Part shown: positions 16,228 through 24,665 of the stretch, one piece after another
How the letters are laid out: the number at the start of each line of letters is the position of its first letter
How positions within the stretch are numbered: position 1 is the first letter of the stretch
Assembly: GCF_036023875.1 (NCBI RefSeq)
Contig: NZ_CP107931.1
Location: forward strand, 1 to 64,000
Direction of reading: 5' to 3'
Source of the DNA: Mycobacterium sp. NBC_00419
GTDB taxonomy: Bacteria > Actinomycetota > Actinomycetes > Mycobacteriales > Mycobacteriaceae
DNA: 64,000 nt
Made by a program: the position numbers and the translations under genes
The notes under the pieces: model-generated
What the model saw: only the letters and a program-made list of their open reading frames with translations
Told to the model about the DNA's origin: nothing
The model's database searches: none

Positions 16228-17860
16228 GACGACTGCCTTGCTCACCGTCACCGCCGCGGCAATCTTCGTGGCAGGTTGCGGCGGCAACGGAAACTCAGGT
16301 GAGAACACCAAGGCGATGGAACCGCCCACGGATGCATCGGCCACGACGCCGCCGGGCAAGGGCCCCGTCGACTCGATCAACTGGGCGCTCTCCACCGGCG
16401 AGCCCACGACACTCGACCCTGTCAAGACCGGCGACTACTCACCCAACACCGTGCTGATGAACGTCTGCGAGCCCCTGCTGCGGATGAACGCCGACTACAG
16501 CACATCTCCCGGCCTCGCCGAGAGCTGGACGCAGACGCCGACCAGCATCGTCTACAAGCTTCGTCCCGGCGTGAAGTTCTCCAACGGCAAGACCATGACG
16601 GCCGACGACGTCGCCGGCAGCCTGAAGCGCAACATGGACCCGGCGACGGAGCCGATCAACGGTGACTTCTTCACGTCGGTGAAGTCGATCGAAGCAACCG
16701 GCCCGCTCGAGGTGACAGTGACGATGAGTAAGCCGGACATCCTCTTCGCCGAGGGCATGTCGACGGAGTTCGGCGACATCGTCGACGTGGCCGATGCGAC
16801 CGCCGCCGGCGCCAGCTACGGCACCGCGAGCCACCCGCCGATCTGCACTGGTCCATACAAGGTGGCCAGTTGGAATGCCGGCTCGAGCATCACCCTCCAG
16901 GCGCGCGACGAATACTGGGATTCCAAGCTCCAGCCGATGGTCAAGACGGTCAACTTCAAGTTCCTCGAAGACACTTCGACCCTGACCAGCGCGCTGTTGT
17001 CCGGCGAGATCGACGGCACCTACGAGGCGCCCTCGACGAGCTTCGACACGCTCCAGAAGACCGACGCGGGCAAGCTGTACCTCGGCCCCAGCACCCAGGT
17101 CTTCAACCTGAGCCCCGCGAACCCGGAAACACCGATGGCCAAGACGGAGCTCGCGCAGGCACTGGATAAGGCGATCGACCGCGCGGCAATCGTCAAGAAC
17201 GTATGGCACGGCGCAGGAACGGCCAACCGGGCGGTCATCCCACCCTCCTCCTTCGGCAAGGGCCCGGGCGCGGCCGTCTTCCAGAAGGCCTACGACGCCC
17301 TACCGGACAACTCCAGGCCCGACATCGAAGGCGCCAAGGCGCTCGTCGCGAAGGTCGGAGCGCCAACCAAGACCATGACCTTGGCACTGCCCGCCGGCGA
17401 TCAGTCGCAGTTGCAGATCGCCACGTTCGTCCAGGCATCCGCGAAGTCGATCGGACTCAATTTCGACCTCAAGCAGATGCCTGCGACCGAGTTCTCCAGC
17501 TTGTTCTACGACGCCTCCAAGCGCAAGGACGTCGACCTCGTGCTCAGCGCGGGCTACGTCGAGGTTCCTGACCCACTGTCGTACGCGATCCTGCTGTTCC
17601 CCAAGGATGCGCTGTTCAACTGGACCGGCTTCGACAACCCCCAGGTGGACGCCGACATCGCGAAGGCGCGTGAGGCGACCGATCCGGCGGCCTCGGCACA
17701 GGCATACGTCGACGCACAGTCGATCTGGGAGGCACAAAAGCAGCGCGTTCCGATCGGCACGCCGTACGAGCGCCTGTTCATGAACAAGAGGATCACCGGT
17801 GCGCCGGCTTCATTCGCCTACATCAACATGCCGTGGGCGGCGATGATCGGGGCATCGTAG
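16217..17860 (+). CDS. Family 5 solute-binding lipoprotein of dipeptide-type ABC importer
   Basis: This 547-aa protein has a lipoprotein signal (lipobox VAGC near residue 21) and a mature domain of the OppA/DppA class (SBP family 5), for example LDPVKTGDYSPNTVLMNV and YKLRPGVKFSNGKTMTADDV. It is anchored outside the membrane and delivers ligand to the adjacent permeases. GGAGGA precedes the ATG, which lies within the end of the hydrolase gene. The family carries peptides, but also nickel, opines and glycosides. The hydrolase suggests an ester- or amide-containing molecule. Confidence 0.92.
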   Translation: MLRKTTALLTVTAAAIFVAGCGGNGNSGENTKAMEPPTDASATTPPGKGPVDSINWALSTGEPTTLDPVKTGDYSPNTVLMNVCEPLLRMNADYSTSPGLAESWTQTPTSIVYKLRPGVKFSNGKTMTADDVAGSLKRNMDPATEPINGDFFTSVKSIEATGPLEVTVTMSKPDILFAEGMSTEFGDIVDVADATAAGASYGTASHPPICTGPYKVASWNAGSSITLQARDEYWDSKLQPMVKTVNFKFLEDTSTLTSALLSGEIDGTYEAPSTSFDTLQKTDAGKLYLGPSTQVFNLSPANPETPMAKTELAQALDKAIDRAAIVKNVWHGAGTANRAVIPPSSFGKGPGAAVFQKAYDALPDNSRPDIEGAKALVAKVGAPTKTMTLALPAGDQSQLQIATFVQASAKSIGLNFDLKQMPATEFSSLFYDASKRKDVDLVLSAGYVEVPDPLSYAILLFPKDALFNWTGFDNPQVDADIAKAREATDPAASAQAYVDAQSIWEAQKQRVPIGTPYERLFMNKRITGAPASFAYINMPWAAMIGAS

Positions 17861-17861
17861 G

Positions 17862-18812
17862 TTGACGATCGTCCGCTTCGTCCTCAGACGGATCGTGGCG
17901 CTGGCCCTGACCCTCGTCGTCGCGAGCGTGGTGATCTACGGGCTGCTGTTCATCTCCCCTGGCGACCCTGCGACTCTGCTCGTCGGCGGCGGCAAGCCCA
18001 ACCCGGAAGTCGTCGCGCGGATTCACCAGGAATACCACTTGGACGACCCGTTCTTCTCCCAGTACGGGCGGTGGGCAACGCAGATCCTGCGCGGTGACAT
18101 GGGGCGCTCGATGGCCTACCGGGACGACGTTTCGCATCTGCTGCTGGGGCGGATCCCGAACACACTGCTACTGGTGCTGTTCGCAGGCGTGCTGATCGTG
18201 ATCTTCGGCATCGGTGGCGGCACGCTCGCCGGTTTGCGCGGCGGTCGGGTCGAGACGGCGGTGACCGTTGGCAGCTCGGTGGCCATGGCCTTCCCGACCT
18301 TCGTCGTCGCGGTGTTCCTCATCGCCATCTTCTCGACCCAGCTCTCCTGGTTCCCAGTGTTTGGTGCCGGAGAGGGGCTCGGCGACAAGCTCTGGCACCT
18401 GACACTGCCCGCGATCTCACTGGCCTTGGCCTACATCGCGTGGGTGGCGCGGGTGACGCAGGTATCGGTGCGTGGTGAGCTCGGCTCCGAGCACGTCGAC
18501 GCCGCCCGCAGTCGTGGGTTGCCCAATCGGTGGATCGTCCGACGCCACGTACTGCGTAACGCCTCACCACCAATCCTGGCAGTGTCGGGGCTGATGATCG
18601 CAGGTCTGTTTGCGGGGACCGCGGTGGCCGAGGAGGCATTCGGCATCGACGGGATCGGCTCGTTGCTCGTCGACAGCGCCGCCAAGCAGGACCTCGCCGT
18701 GGTTCAGATTCTCTCGCTGATGATGGTCGCCGCCTTCGTGGTGGTCAACACCGTGGTCGACGTCGTCAACGTCGCGCTTGACCCCCGCCAAGCTGTGCAG
18801 GGACGCACCTGA
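17862..18812 (+). CDS. Dipeptide-type ABC transporter permease (DppB-like)
   Basis: This 316-aa membrane protein of the OppB/DppB class starts with a TTG that follows the lipoprotein stop by one base. It has the N-terminal anchor (about 9-29), the large periplasmic loop with HLDDPFFSQYGRW and the EAA-type motif AARSRGLPNRWIVRRHVLRN (about 207-226). It forms the import channel with the following permease. The gene overlaps it by one base (TGATG). Confidence 0.92.
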   Translation: MTIVRFVLRRIVALALTLVVASVVIYGLLFISPGDPATLLVGGGKPNPEVVARIHQEYHLDDPFFSQYGRWATQILRGDMGRSMAYRDDVSHLLLGRIPNTLLLVLFAGVLIVIFGIGGGTLAGLRGGRVETAVTVGSSVAMAFPTFVVAVFLIAIFSTQLSWFPVFGAGEGLGDKLWHLTLPAISLALAYIAWVARVTQVSVRGELGSEHVDAARSRGLPNRWIVRRHVLRNASPPILAVSGLMIAGLFAGTAVAEEAFGIDGIGSLLVDSAAKQDLAVVQILSLMMVAAFVVVNTVVDVVNVALDPRQAVQGRT

Positions 18813-19681
18813 TGAGCGCCATCGTCCTCGCCGGTTCCACCCGTGTCCGACGTGTCACCGGACGGCTGGGCTCCGCCAACCTTGCGTTCGCCGCGGCGGC
18901 GGTCATCGGTGTGCTGTTCATCCTGCTCGCCATCTTCGGGCCGCTCGTCGCACCGCACGACCCGACCGAGCTCGACCAACTCAACCTCTTCGCCGCTCCC
19001 TCGCCCGCCCATCTGCTCGGAACCGACGACACCGGCCGCGACCTGTTGTCCCGATTGATCTGTGGAGCGCGCCCGAGCCTTGCCGCCCCAGCGGTGGTGA
19101 TGCTGCTGGCCGGAGCGGTCGGCACGCTGCTGGCCGTGTCCGCCGCATGGTTCGGCGGCTGGTGGGATGCGATCGTGGCGCGCTTTCTAGACTTGTTGTT
19201 CGGCTTCCCTGGACTGATCCTCGCGATCGTCGCCGCGGCCGTCTTCGGCAGCGGCCTCGTCGCGCCGGTGATCGCCCTGTCGATAGCCAACGTTCCCTAC
19301 ATCGCGCGCATCCTGCGCCCAGCCGCGCTGCGCGAACGCAACCTCCCCTACATCGAGGCACTCGTCGTGCAGGGCCAGTCGCCGTGGAAGATCTGCCTGC
19401 GTCACGTCGTGCCCAACCTTGGTCCGCTCATCGTCACCCAAATCGTCGTCGGCTTCGGCTACGCAATGCTCGACATCGCGGCGGTCTCCTTCCTCGGACT
19501 CGGCCTCCAGCCGCCCAGCCCGGAATGGGGACTCATGGTCGCCAACGGCAAGCCATCGATCGTCGATGGTCATCCCGCTCAGTCGCTCTATGCCGCGCTG
19601 ACCATCGTGCTTGCGGTGGTGGCCTTCAACGTCATCGGCGAACGTGTCTCGCAGCAGCTCCTCTCGAAGGGGGCTCGATGA
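18812..19681 (+). CDS. Dipeptide-type ABC transporter permease (DppC-like)
   Basis: This 289-aa membrane protein of the OppC/DppC class has the conserved LLGTDDTGRDLLSRLICGAR element (about 69-88) and an EAA-type loop near QGQSPWKICLRHVVPN. It pairs with the DppB-like permease. It starts on the ATG overlapping the previous stop and ends overlapping the ATG of the first ATPase gene (ATGA), which supports one polycistronic message. Confidence 0.92.
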   Translation: MSAIVLAGSTRVRRVTGRLGSANLAFAAAAVIGVLFILLAIFGPLVAPHDPTELDQLNLFAAPSPAHLLGTDDTGRDLLSRLICGARPSLAAPAVVMLLAGAVGTLLAVSAAWFGGWWDAIVARFLDLLFGFPGLILAIVAAAVFGSGLVAPVIALSIANVPYIARILRPAALRERNLPYIEALVVQGQSPWKICLRHVVPNLGPLIVTQIVVGFGYAMLDIAAVSFLGLGLQPPSPEWGLMVANGKPSIVDGHPAQSLYAALTIVLAVVAFNVIGERVSQQLLSKGAR

Positions 19682-20694
19682 CCTCGATGACTAGGCCCTT
19701 GCTCGAGGTCGACGCGTTGAGCGTCACACTCCCGATCGACGGCCGTCCTCAGACGGTCGTCAACGGGGTGTCGTTCTCCGTGGGAGCCGGCGAGGCGCTC
19801 GGCCTGGTGGGCGAATCAGGTTCGGGCAAATCGATGACCGCCCGAGCGATCATGCGACTTCTTCCCAAGGGCGCATCCACGCAGGGGGACGTTCGCTTCG
19901 ACGGCACATCGGTTCCCGACATGGGCGCCAAGTCCTTACGCGAGTGGCGCTCGATGCGGGTGGCAATGGTGTTCCAGGACCCGCGAGCGCACATCAACCC
20001 CGTTCGCCCGATCGGCGACTTCCTGTGCGAGGTCCTCGTCGCCAACCGCAAGGTCGGACGCAAGGAAGCCGAGCGGCGCGCCGCGGATGCTCTGCGCACC
20101 GTGCACATCGCCGACGCCGAGCGGCGGCTACGCCAGTACTCCTACGAATTCTCCGGGGGTCTCTTGCAGCGGGTGATGATCGCCGCGGCGCTCATCGTGG
20201 AGCCGCAACTACTGCTCGCCGACGAGCCGACGACGGCGCTGGACGTGACCACCCAGGAAGAGGTGATGGCCATCATCGACGAGCTACGCCGCGACCGGCA
20301 GATGAGCATGGTCTTCATCACCCACGACCTGGAATTGGCTGCCGCCGTCTGCGATCGAACGGCGGTGATGTACGCCGGGCGGCTGGTCGAGGAACGAGCT
20401 TCCGACAGACTCCACAGCGACGGTGCGCATCCCTACACCCGCGCACTCCTGGGTGCCCGCCCGAGCCTCGACGTCGACGTTGAACGGGGAACGCTCGCAG
20501 CGATTCCCGGCAGGCCGCTGGCCGGCTACGAGGCACCCGACGGCTGCAGCTTCGCGGACCGCTGTCCGTACTGCCAGCCCCTCTGCCGCTCGGAGCGACC
20601 CGATCTCAAACCCGTTCACAATGGCGTGGCGGCATGCCATTTCGCCGAACAGATCGCCGACGGAACTGTGCTTGAAGGCGCGCCCCGTGCCTGA
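19678..20694 (+). CDS. Dipeptide-type ABC transporter ATPase (DppD-like)
   Basis: This 338-aa ATPase has Walker A GESGSGKSM, signature FSGGLLQRV and Walker B LLADEPTTALD. Its C-terminal oligopeptide-transporter domain has the cysteine cluster CSFADRCPYCQPLC, which binds an iron-sulfur cluster in characterised relatives. The ATG at 19678 is chosen because it overlaps the previous stop; the frame is open further upstream only as a shadow of the permease gene. Confidence 0.92.
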   Translation: MTSMTRPLLEVDALSVTLPIDGRPQTVVNGVSFSVGAGEALGLVGESGSGKSMTARAIMRLLPKGASTQGDVRFDGTSVPDMGAKSLREWRSMRVAMVFQDPRAHINPVRPIGDFLCEVLVANRKVGRKEAERRAADALRTVHIADAERRLRQYSYEFSGGLLQRVMIAAALIVEPQLLLADEPTTALDVTTQEEVMAIIDELRRDRQMSMVFITHDLELAAAVCDRTAVMYAGRLVEERASDRLHSDGAHPYTRALLGARPSLDVDVERGTLAAIPGRPLAGYEAPDGCSFADRCPYCQPLCRSERPDLKPVHNGVAACHFAEQIADGTVLEGAPRA

Positions 20695-21502
20695 GACTCT
20701 GCTTGCCGTCGACGGGCTACGCAAGGCGTTCGGGCACCACGTCGCGGTTGCCGGCGCATCGTTCTCGGTGCCGGCGGGTGGTTCGCTGGCCATCGTGGGC
20801 GAGTCCGGCTCCGGTAAGACGACCGTCGCCCGGATGATCGCGGGGCTGGAGCGCCCGAGCGCGGGCACCATCACCGTCGAGGGCGTCGACCGACCCGATG
20901 GTCGGGTGTCGACGGCGCTGCGTCGCCGGTGGGCTCGGCAAATACAGATCGTGTTCCAGGACCCGTATGGATCGCTCGACAGGCGCCAGAGCGCGCGCGA
21001 CTCGCTGCGAGAGATTCTCGACATACACGACTCGGAGCTCGGCGATCACGGCGTCGCCGCGCGAATCGAGGAACTGCTCGACCAAGTCGGCCTGGGCACG
21101 CGCCAAGCTGACGCGTCGCCGCGCGCCCTTTCAGGCGGTCAGCGTCAGCGCGTCGCGATCGCCCGCGCGCTTGCGGCCGATCCGCAGCTGTTGATTCTCG
21201 ACGAAGCGGTCGCCGCACTCGACGTGTCCATTCAGGCGCAGATCCTCAACCTGCTCGCGCAGATCCGCCGTGACTCGGGCACGGCATTTCTCTTCATCAC
21301 CCACGACTTGGCCGTCGCCCGGCACATCGCCGATGACGTGATCGTCATGCACCGTGGCGAGATCGTCGAGCGAGGCCCGATCGACGACGTACTACGGACA
21401 CCCAGCGACGACTACACGAAGAGACTCATCGCGTCAGTCCCCCGACCGGGGTGGAAACCGCAGCGGAGAGAGCCGTCCCGCCGACAACCATGTCACACGT
21501 GA
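20687..21502 (+). CDS. Dipeptide-type ABC transporter ATPase (DppF-like)
   Basis: This second ATPase of the importer is 271 aa from the GTG at 20687, which overlaps the DppD-like gene by 8 bp. It has Walker A GESGSGKTT, signature LSGGQRQRV and Walker B LLILDEAVAALD. The usual Pro-Thr of DEPTSALD is Ala-Val here, but the catalytic Glu is kept. It is shorter than many DppF proteins because it lacks the C-terminal Cys-rich domain. Last gene of the operon. Confidence 0.9.
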   Translation: MPETLLAVDGLRKAFGHHVAVAGASFSVPAGGSLAIVGESGSGKTTVARMIAGLERPSAGTITVEGVDRPDGRVSTALRRRWARQIQIVFQDPYGSLDRRQSARDSLREILDIHDSELGDHGVAARIEELLDQVGLGTRQADASPRALSGGQRQRVAIARALAADPQLLILDEAVAALDVSIQAQILNLLAQIRRDSGTAFLFITHDLAVARHIADDVIVMHRGEIVERGPIDDVLRTPSDDYTKRLIASVPRPGWKPQRREPSRRQPCHT

Positions 21503-21566
21503 ATGCGCTTGGCTTATTTGATGAGGTGCTGCCGGCGCCGTGATGCTTCCCGGTTAGGGTCCAACG

Positions 21567-21890
21567 TCACGAACGCGTGATGCTGGGATGTTCGGTTCTC
21601 GACACGTCCGGTTCAGCCCAGAACCGAGTCCACGACGGCCATGCCTCGGGCAGGGTCGGCCACTTGGCGAATACTCGGTAGTTGGTATCTCGGTTGAGCC
21701 CTGCTGGCAAGGTGTCGGAATCGCGGTACCAGAACAACAGCTGACGCCGCGCGATCAACCATTCGCCGTCGCGCCGCTCGTAATCGTCGTGATAGGACAA
21801 CGGGATTCCGCGCGCAGATCCGGTGAATGAATTAACTATATACGCGTCTTCCGTCATGCGATCAAGCGTCCAACAGGTGGCCGGATGCAC
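21567..21890 (-). pseudogene. Remnant of SnoaL-like (NTF2-fold) protein
   Basis: The frame encodes the C-terminal half of a SnoaL-like polyketide-cyclase-type domain (HPATCWTLDRMTEDAYIVNS, then GEWLIARRQLLFWYRDSD). The roughly 70 N-terminal residues normally present, including the first helices, are missing, and upstream sequence in frame is unlike the family. Genuine coding seems lost. The rest of the 488-bp stretch between the ABC operon and the next gene shows nothing else. Confidence 0.5.
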
Positions 21891-21990
21891 TCTCCCCCCG
21901 CCCTCGCGAGCGAACACCGCTGACCAGGCGCCGCGCTTCGATCGCGGTGAGCCGGAATAGCAGGCGGGGCTACCTGCGTTGCCCTGGTCC

Positions 21991-22419
21991 ATGAGAGCTT
22001 TCACAGACCAGGAACGGCAGCAGTTTCTCGGCGACAAGCATGTCGGTGTGTTGTCGGTGGCGGCCGACAACGGGCGCCCGCCCGCCAGCGTTCCAATCTG
22101 GTACGACTACACGGCCGACGGTCACATCCGGATCAACACCGGTGCATCGTCGCGCAAGGCTCGGCTCATCGAAGAGGCCGGTGTGGTCACGCTGGTTGTC
22201 CAACGCGAGGACCCTCCATACCAGTACGTCGTTGTGGAGGGCACCGTCGTGGATGCCACGACACCGGCGCCGCTGGACGTGCGCGAAGCCATCGCGATTC
22301 GCTACCTCGGTGCTGAAGCCGGCCGGGCGTTTGTAGCAGGAATGGGTGATGTGGCGAGCGTGCTCTTCACGGTGCGACCGGATCGTTGGATCAGCGCGGA
22401 CTATTCCGACGGCGAGTAA
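21991..22419 (+). CDS. Pyridoxamine 5'-phosphate oxidase-fold (PPOX) protein
   Basis: This 142-aa split-barrel flavoprotein-like protein has FTDQERQQFLGDKHVGVLSV at the start and PIWYDYTADGHIRINTG near 38-54. Mycobacterial members of this group bind F420 or FMN, or act on heme or biliverdin; which applies here cannot be told. The ATG at 21991 is chosen. It appears to be transcribed alone, just upstream of the toxin-antitoxin pair but separated by its operator. Confidence 0.85.
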   Translation: MRAFTDQERQQFLGDKHVGVLSVAADNGRPPASVPIWYDYTADGHIRINTGASSRKARLIEEAGVVTLVVQREDPPYQYVVVEGTVVDATTPAPLDVREAIAIRYLGAEAGRAFVAGMGDVASVLFTVRPDRWISADYSDGE

Positions 22420-22441
22420 GCGTAAACCGCCACCCCAACGG

Positions 22442-22483
22442 CGATGTAGCAATCTGCTACGCTCGTATCAGTTTGCTACATCG
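22442..22483. promoter_or_regulatory. Operator of the toxin-antitoxin pair
   Basis: CGATGTAGCAA (22442-22452) pairs with TTGCTACATCG (22473-22483) as an 11-bp perfect inverted repeat. Inside it, GTAGCA (22446-22451) and TGCTAC (22455-22460) form a second, smaller palindrome. Three half-sites 11 bp ahead of the antitoxin start codon fit cooperative binding by a ribbon-helix-helix antitoxin. Confidence 0.7.
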
Positions 22484-22493
22484 GAGGTGTGTC

Positions 22494-22880
22494 ATGGCGC
22501 AGGCCGCTGACCGGGTGACCCGGGTCGCCGTGGATCTGATGGAGAGCGCCGCGGATGAGGGCGCTCGGCAGAGCCGCTCGGCCAAGCAACAGCTTGATCA
22601 CTGGGCTCGGATCGGCCGGGCGGTATCAGGCCAGCACAGCGCAGCGCGCCGCAAGGTCGAGGCTGCCTTGGCGGGCGAGCTCGCGTTGCGTGAGCTCGGC
22701 ACCGAAGAGGCAGTGGTCTTCAACGCCGAGATCTCCGCCGCGATCGAGGAGAGTTTGGCCACCACTGACTACGGAGCGGTGCTGGCCGCCCGCGGTGTCA
22801 CCACCGTCGCCCTGGACGAGAACGGTCAGATCGTGCAGTACCACCACGACGGCAGCACCTCGTTGCTCCACAAGGCGTGA
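22494..22880 (+). CDS. ParD-like antitoxin
   Basis: This 128-aa protein's N-terminus (RVAVDLMESAADEGARQSRS, then AKQQLDHWARIG, about 10-42) matches the ParD-like antitoxin family, whose N-terminal part is a ribbon-helix-helix-like DNA binder. The C-terminal part ends with a short LDENGQIVQYHHDG strand. The ribosome site GGAGG precedes the ATG. A zeta-type toxin gene follows after 34 bp, and a multi-arm palindrome overlaps the promoter, so it likely neutralises the toxin and represses the pair. Confidence 0.82.
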   Translation: MAQAADRVTRVAVDLMESAADEGARQSRSAKQQLDHWARIGRAVSGQHSAARRKVEAALAGELALRELGTEEAVVFNAEISAAIEESLATTDYGAVLAARGVTTVALDENGQIVQYHHDGSTSLLHKA

Positions 22881-22914
22881 TGTCGGCGCTGCAGTGCACT
22901 GTTGACGCCGCGCG

Positions 22915-23511
22915 ATGAAACGTCTCGACCTCATTGTCGGATCCAACGGCGCCGGTAAATCGACGTTCGTGGAGTTGACCCTCGCGCCGCTGCTACCGGG
23001 CAGTGTGTTCGTCAACGCCGACGAGATCGCCACACGACGCTGGCCGGCTGATCCGGTCGCCCATGCCTACGACGCCGCCCGCCTCGCCGCGGCGACCCGC
23101 GACAAGCTGATCGAGACCGGCGAGTCGTTCCTCGCCGAGACGGTCTTTTCGCATCCCTCCAAGCTTGAACTGCTCGGGGCGGCCCACTCGGCCGGCTACA
23201 CCGTCGTGCTCCACGCGGTATTGGTGCCCGAAGAGCTTGCGGTGCAGCGTGTTCGGCACCGTGTGGCCGCAGGAGGACACGCCGTGCCCGAAGACAAGAT
23301 TCGGGAACGGTATCAACGGTTGTGGGACCTGGTCACCCAGGCAGCGGCCCGCGCCGACCAAGCGACGTTCTACGACAACAGCACTCGGAAAGGCCCCCAA
23401 ATCGTGGCCCAGCTGCACGGGGGTTTCCTCGTCGGCTCGCCTGCGTGGCCGGCCTGGACGCCACAGGAACTGACCCGCCGTTGGCCCACCAGTGATTCCC
23501 TTCGGCCGTAA
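22915..23511 (+). CDS. Zeta-toxin family kinase
   Basis: This 198-aa P-loop kinase has Walker A GSNGAGKST at residues 9-17, VNADEIA at about 38-44 and FLAETVFSHPSK near 75, the pattern of the zeta/PezT group. Characterised members phosphorylate UDP-N-acetylglucosamine and poison cell-wall synthesis. The usual partner is an epsilon-type antitoxin; here the upstream partner is ParD-like. Some members of this family are metabolic kinases rather than toxins. Confidence 0.82.
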   Translation: MKRLDLIVGSNGAGKSTFVELTLAPLLPGSVFVNADEIATRRWPADPVAHAYDAARLAAATRDKLIETGESFLAETVFSHPSKLELLGAAHSAGYTVVLHAVLVPEELAVQRVRHRVAAGGHAVPEDKIRERYQRLWDLVTQAAARADQATFYDNSTRKGPQIVAQLHGGFLVGSPAWPAWTPQELTRRWPTSDSLRP

Positions 23512-23515
23512 GGCC

Positions 23516-23953
23516 CTAGAGCTCATCGAGAAAGCGGCTGCGCACCTCAGGCGAGGGCACCGGACAGGTGTCGTATTGACCGCCGATGCGGTAGCGGAAC
23601 GTGGCGAAGCGGTCGTAGAGCCAGTCGCGGATCCGGGGCGGTATCGCGTACGCGGCCAGCGTGAGCTTCCAGTAGCCACCGAGATAGTCGGCCAGCCGCA
23701 ACAGGGCTGCGGCGCGTACTTCCACCGTCTCGTTGGCCTGGCCCACGTTGCGGACGAAGACCGCCGAGTCCACCCCCATTGCCTGCGGGTGGCGAGCAAG
23801 CACCGCGCGAGCGAAATCGCTGTCGAGCGCGGCGAACTGCAACGTGCCGCGACGGTCGAACCGCAACACGGTGCGCACGGCGCTGTTGCAGACGCCGCAG
23901 ACGCCGTCATACAGCAGAACCGGCGCGCGTGGCGTGCCGGGCTCTGTGCTCAT
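23516..23953 (-). CDS. DCC-family thiol-disulfide oxidoreductase (DUF393)
   Basis: This 145-aa protein has the hallmark YDGVCGVCN near the N-terminus, a thioredoxin-like CxxC within the DxxCxxC signature, and the conserved AALDSDFAR segment. Redox partner unknown. A start four codons further upstream is also possible. It converges on the zeta toxin gene with only 4 bp between them. Confidence 0.85.
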   Translation of the reverse strand: MSTEPGTPRAPVLLYDGVCGVCNSAVRTVLRFDRRGTLQFAALDSDFARAVLARHPQAMGVDSAVFVRNVGQANETVEVRAAALLRLADYLGGYWKLTLAAYAIPPRIRDWLYDRFATFRYRIGGQYDTCPVPSPEVRSRFLDEL

Positions 23954-24072
23954 GTCATCCATCATGGCAAAGCGACCGCCGCGGGCGCCATGACCGGCCG
24001 TTGAGTTCGGATACGCTGCCGCAACACAGCGCGGCTAGCGTTGAGCCGAACACGTGTCGAGAGGAGGGGGCC

Positions 24073-24645
24073 ATGAGCACGCCAACCCGGGCTACCTACC
24101 GCACGATGGCCGAGGGCACTGCGGAAGACTACGCGCTCATCGACGCCGCGGAAGCGGCGAACAATGCCGGGCTCGTCGATCGAGTCCTGGCCCTGGTCGA
24201 AGCCCTCGCCGACGGCCAGCAGGCCTATCCGATCACCCGGTTGGAGCACTCGCTACAGTCGGCAACCCGCGCCTTCGACGACGGGCGACCCGTCGAGTAC
24301 GTCGTCGCCGCGCTCCTGCACGACATCGGCGACACCTACGCGCCCCACGCTCACGGTGCCTTCGCATCGGCCGTCATCGCCCCCTACGTTTCCGAACGCA
24401 TCGCGTGGATCGTCAAGGTGCATCCCGAGTTTCAGCAGTATTACTACGCCCCTCATATGGGTGGTGTCCGGGATGCCCGAGACAGGTACCGCGGCCACGC
24501 CTGGTTCGACGATTGCGTCGAGTTCTGCGAAAACTACGACCAGAACTGCTTCGACGCCGATTTCGAGCACCGGCCGCTGGAATTCTTCCGCCCGATGGTC
24601 GAGGAGGTCTTCGCCCGCGAGCCGTGGACTGCCAGCCCGGGGTGA
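24073..24645 (+). CDS. HD-domain protein
   Basis: This 190-aa protein has a metal-binding HD pair: LEHSLQSA (His around 58) and ALLHDIGD (His-Asp around 81-82), with later His residues in VKVHPEFQQYYY. It resembles small HD phosphohydrolases related to the inositol-oxygenase-like group. The substrate is unknown. ATG with GAGGAGG upstream. Confidence 0.8.
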   Translation: MSTPTRATYRTMAEGTAEDYALIDAAEAANNAGLVDRVLALVEALADGQQAYPITRLEHSLQSATRAFDDGRPVEYVVAALLHDIGDTYAPHAHGAFASAVIAPYVSERIAWIVKVHPEFQQYYYAPHMGGVRDARDRYRGHAWFDDCVEFCENYDQNCFDADFEHRPLEFFRPMVEEVFAREPWTASPG

Positions 24646-24665
24646 CGCCTTCCGGCCGTGTGTGG

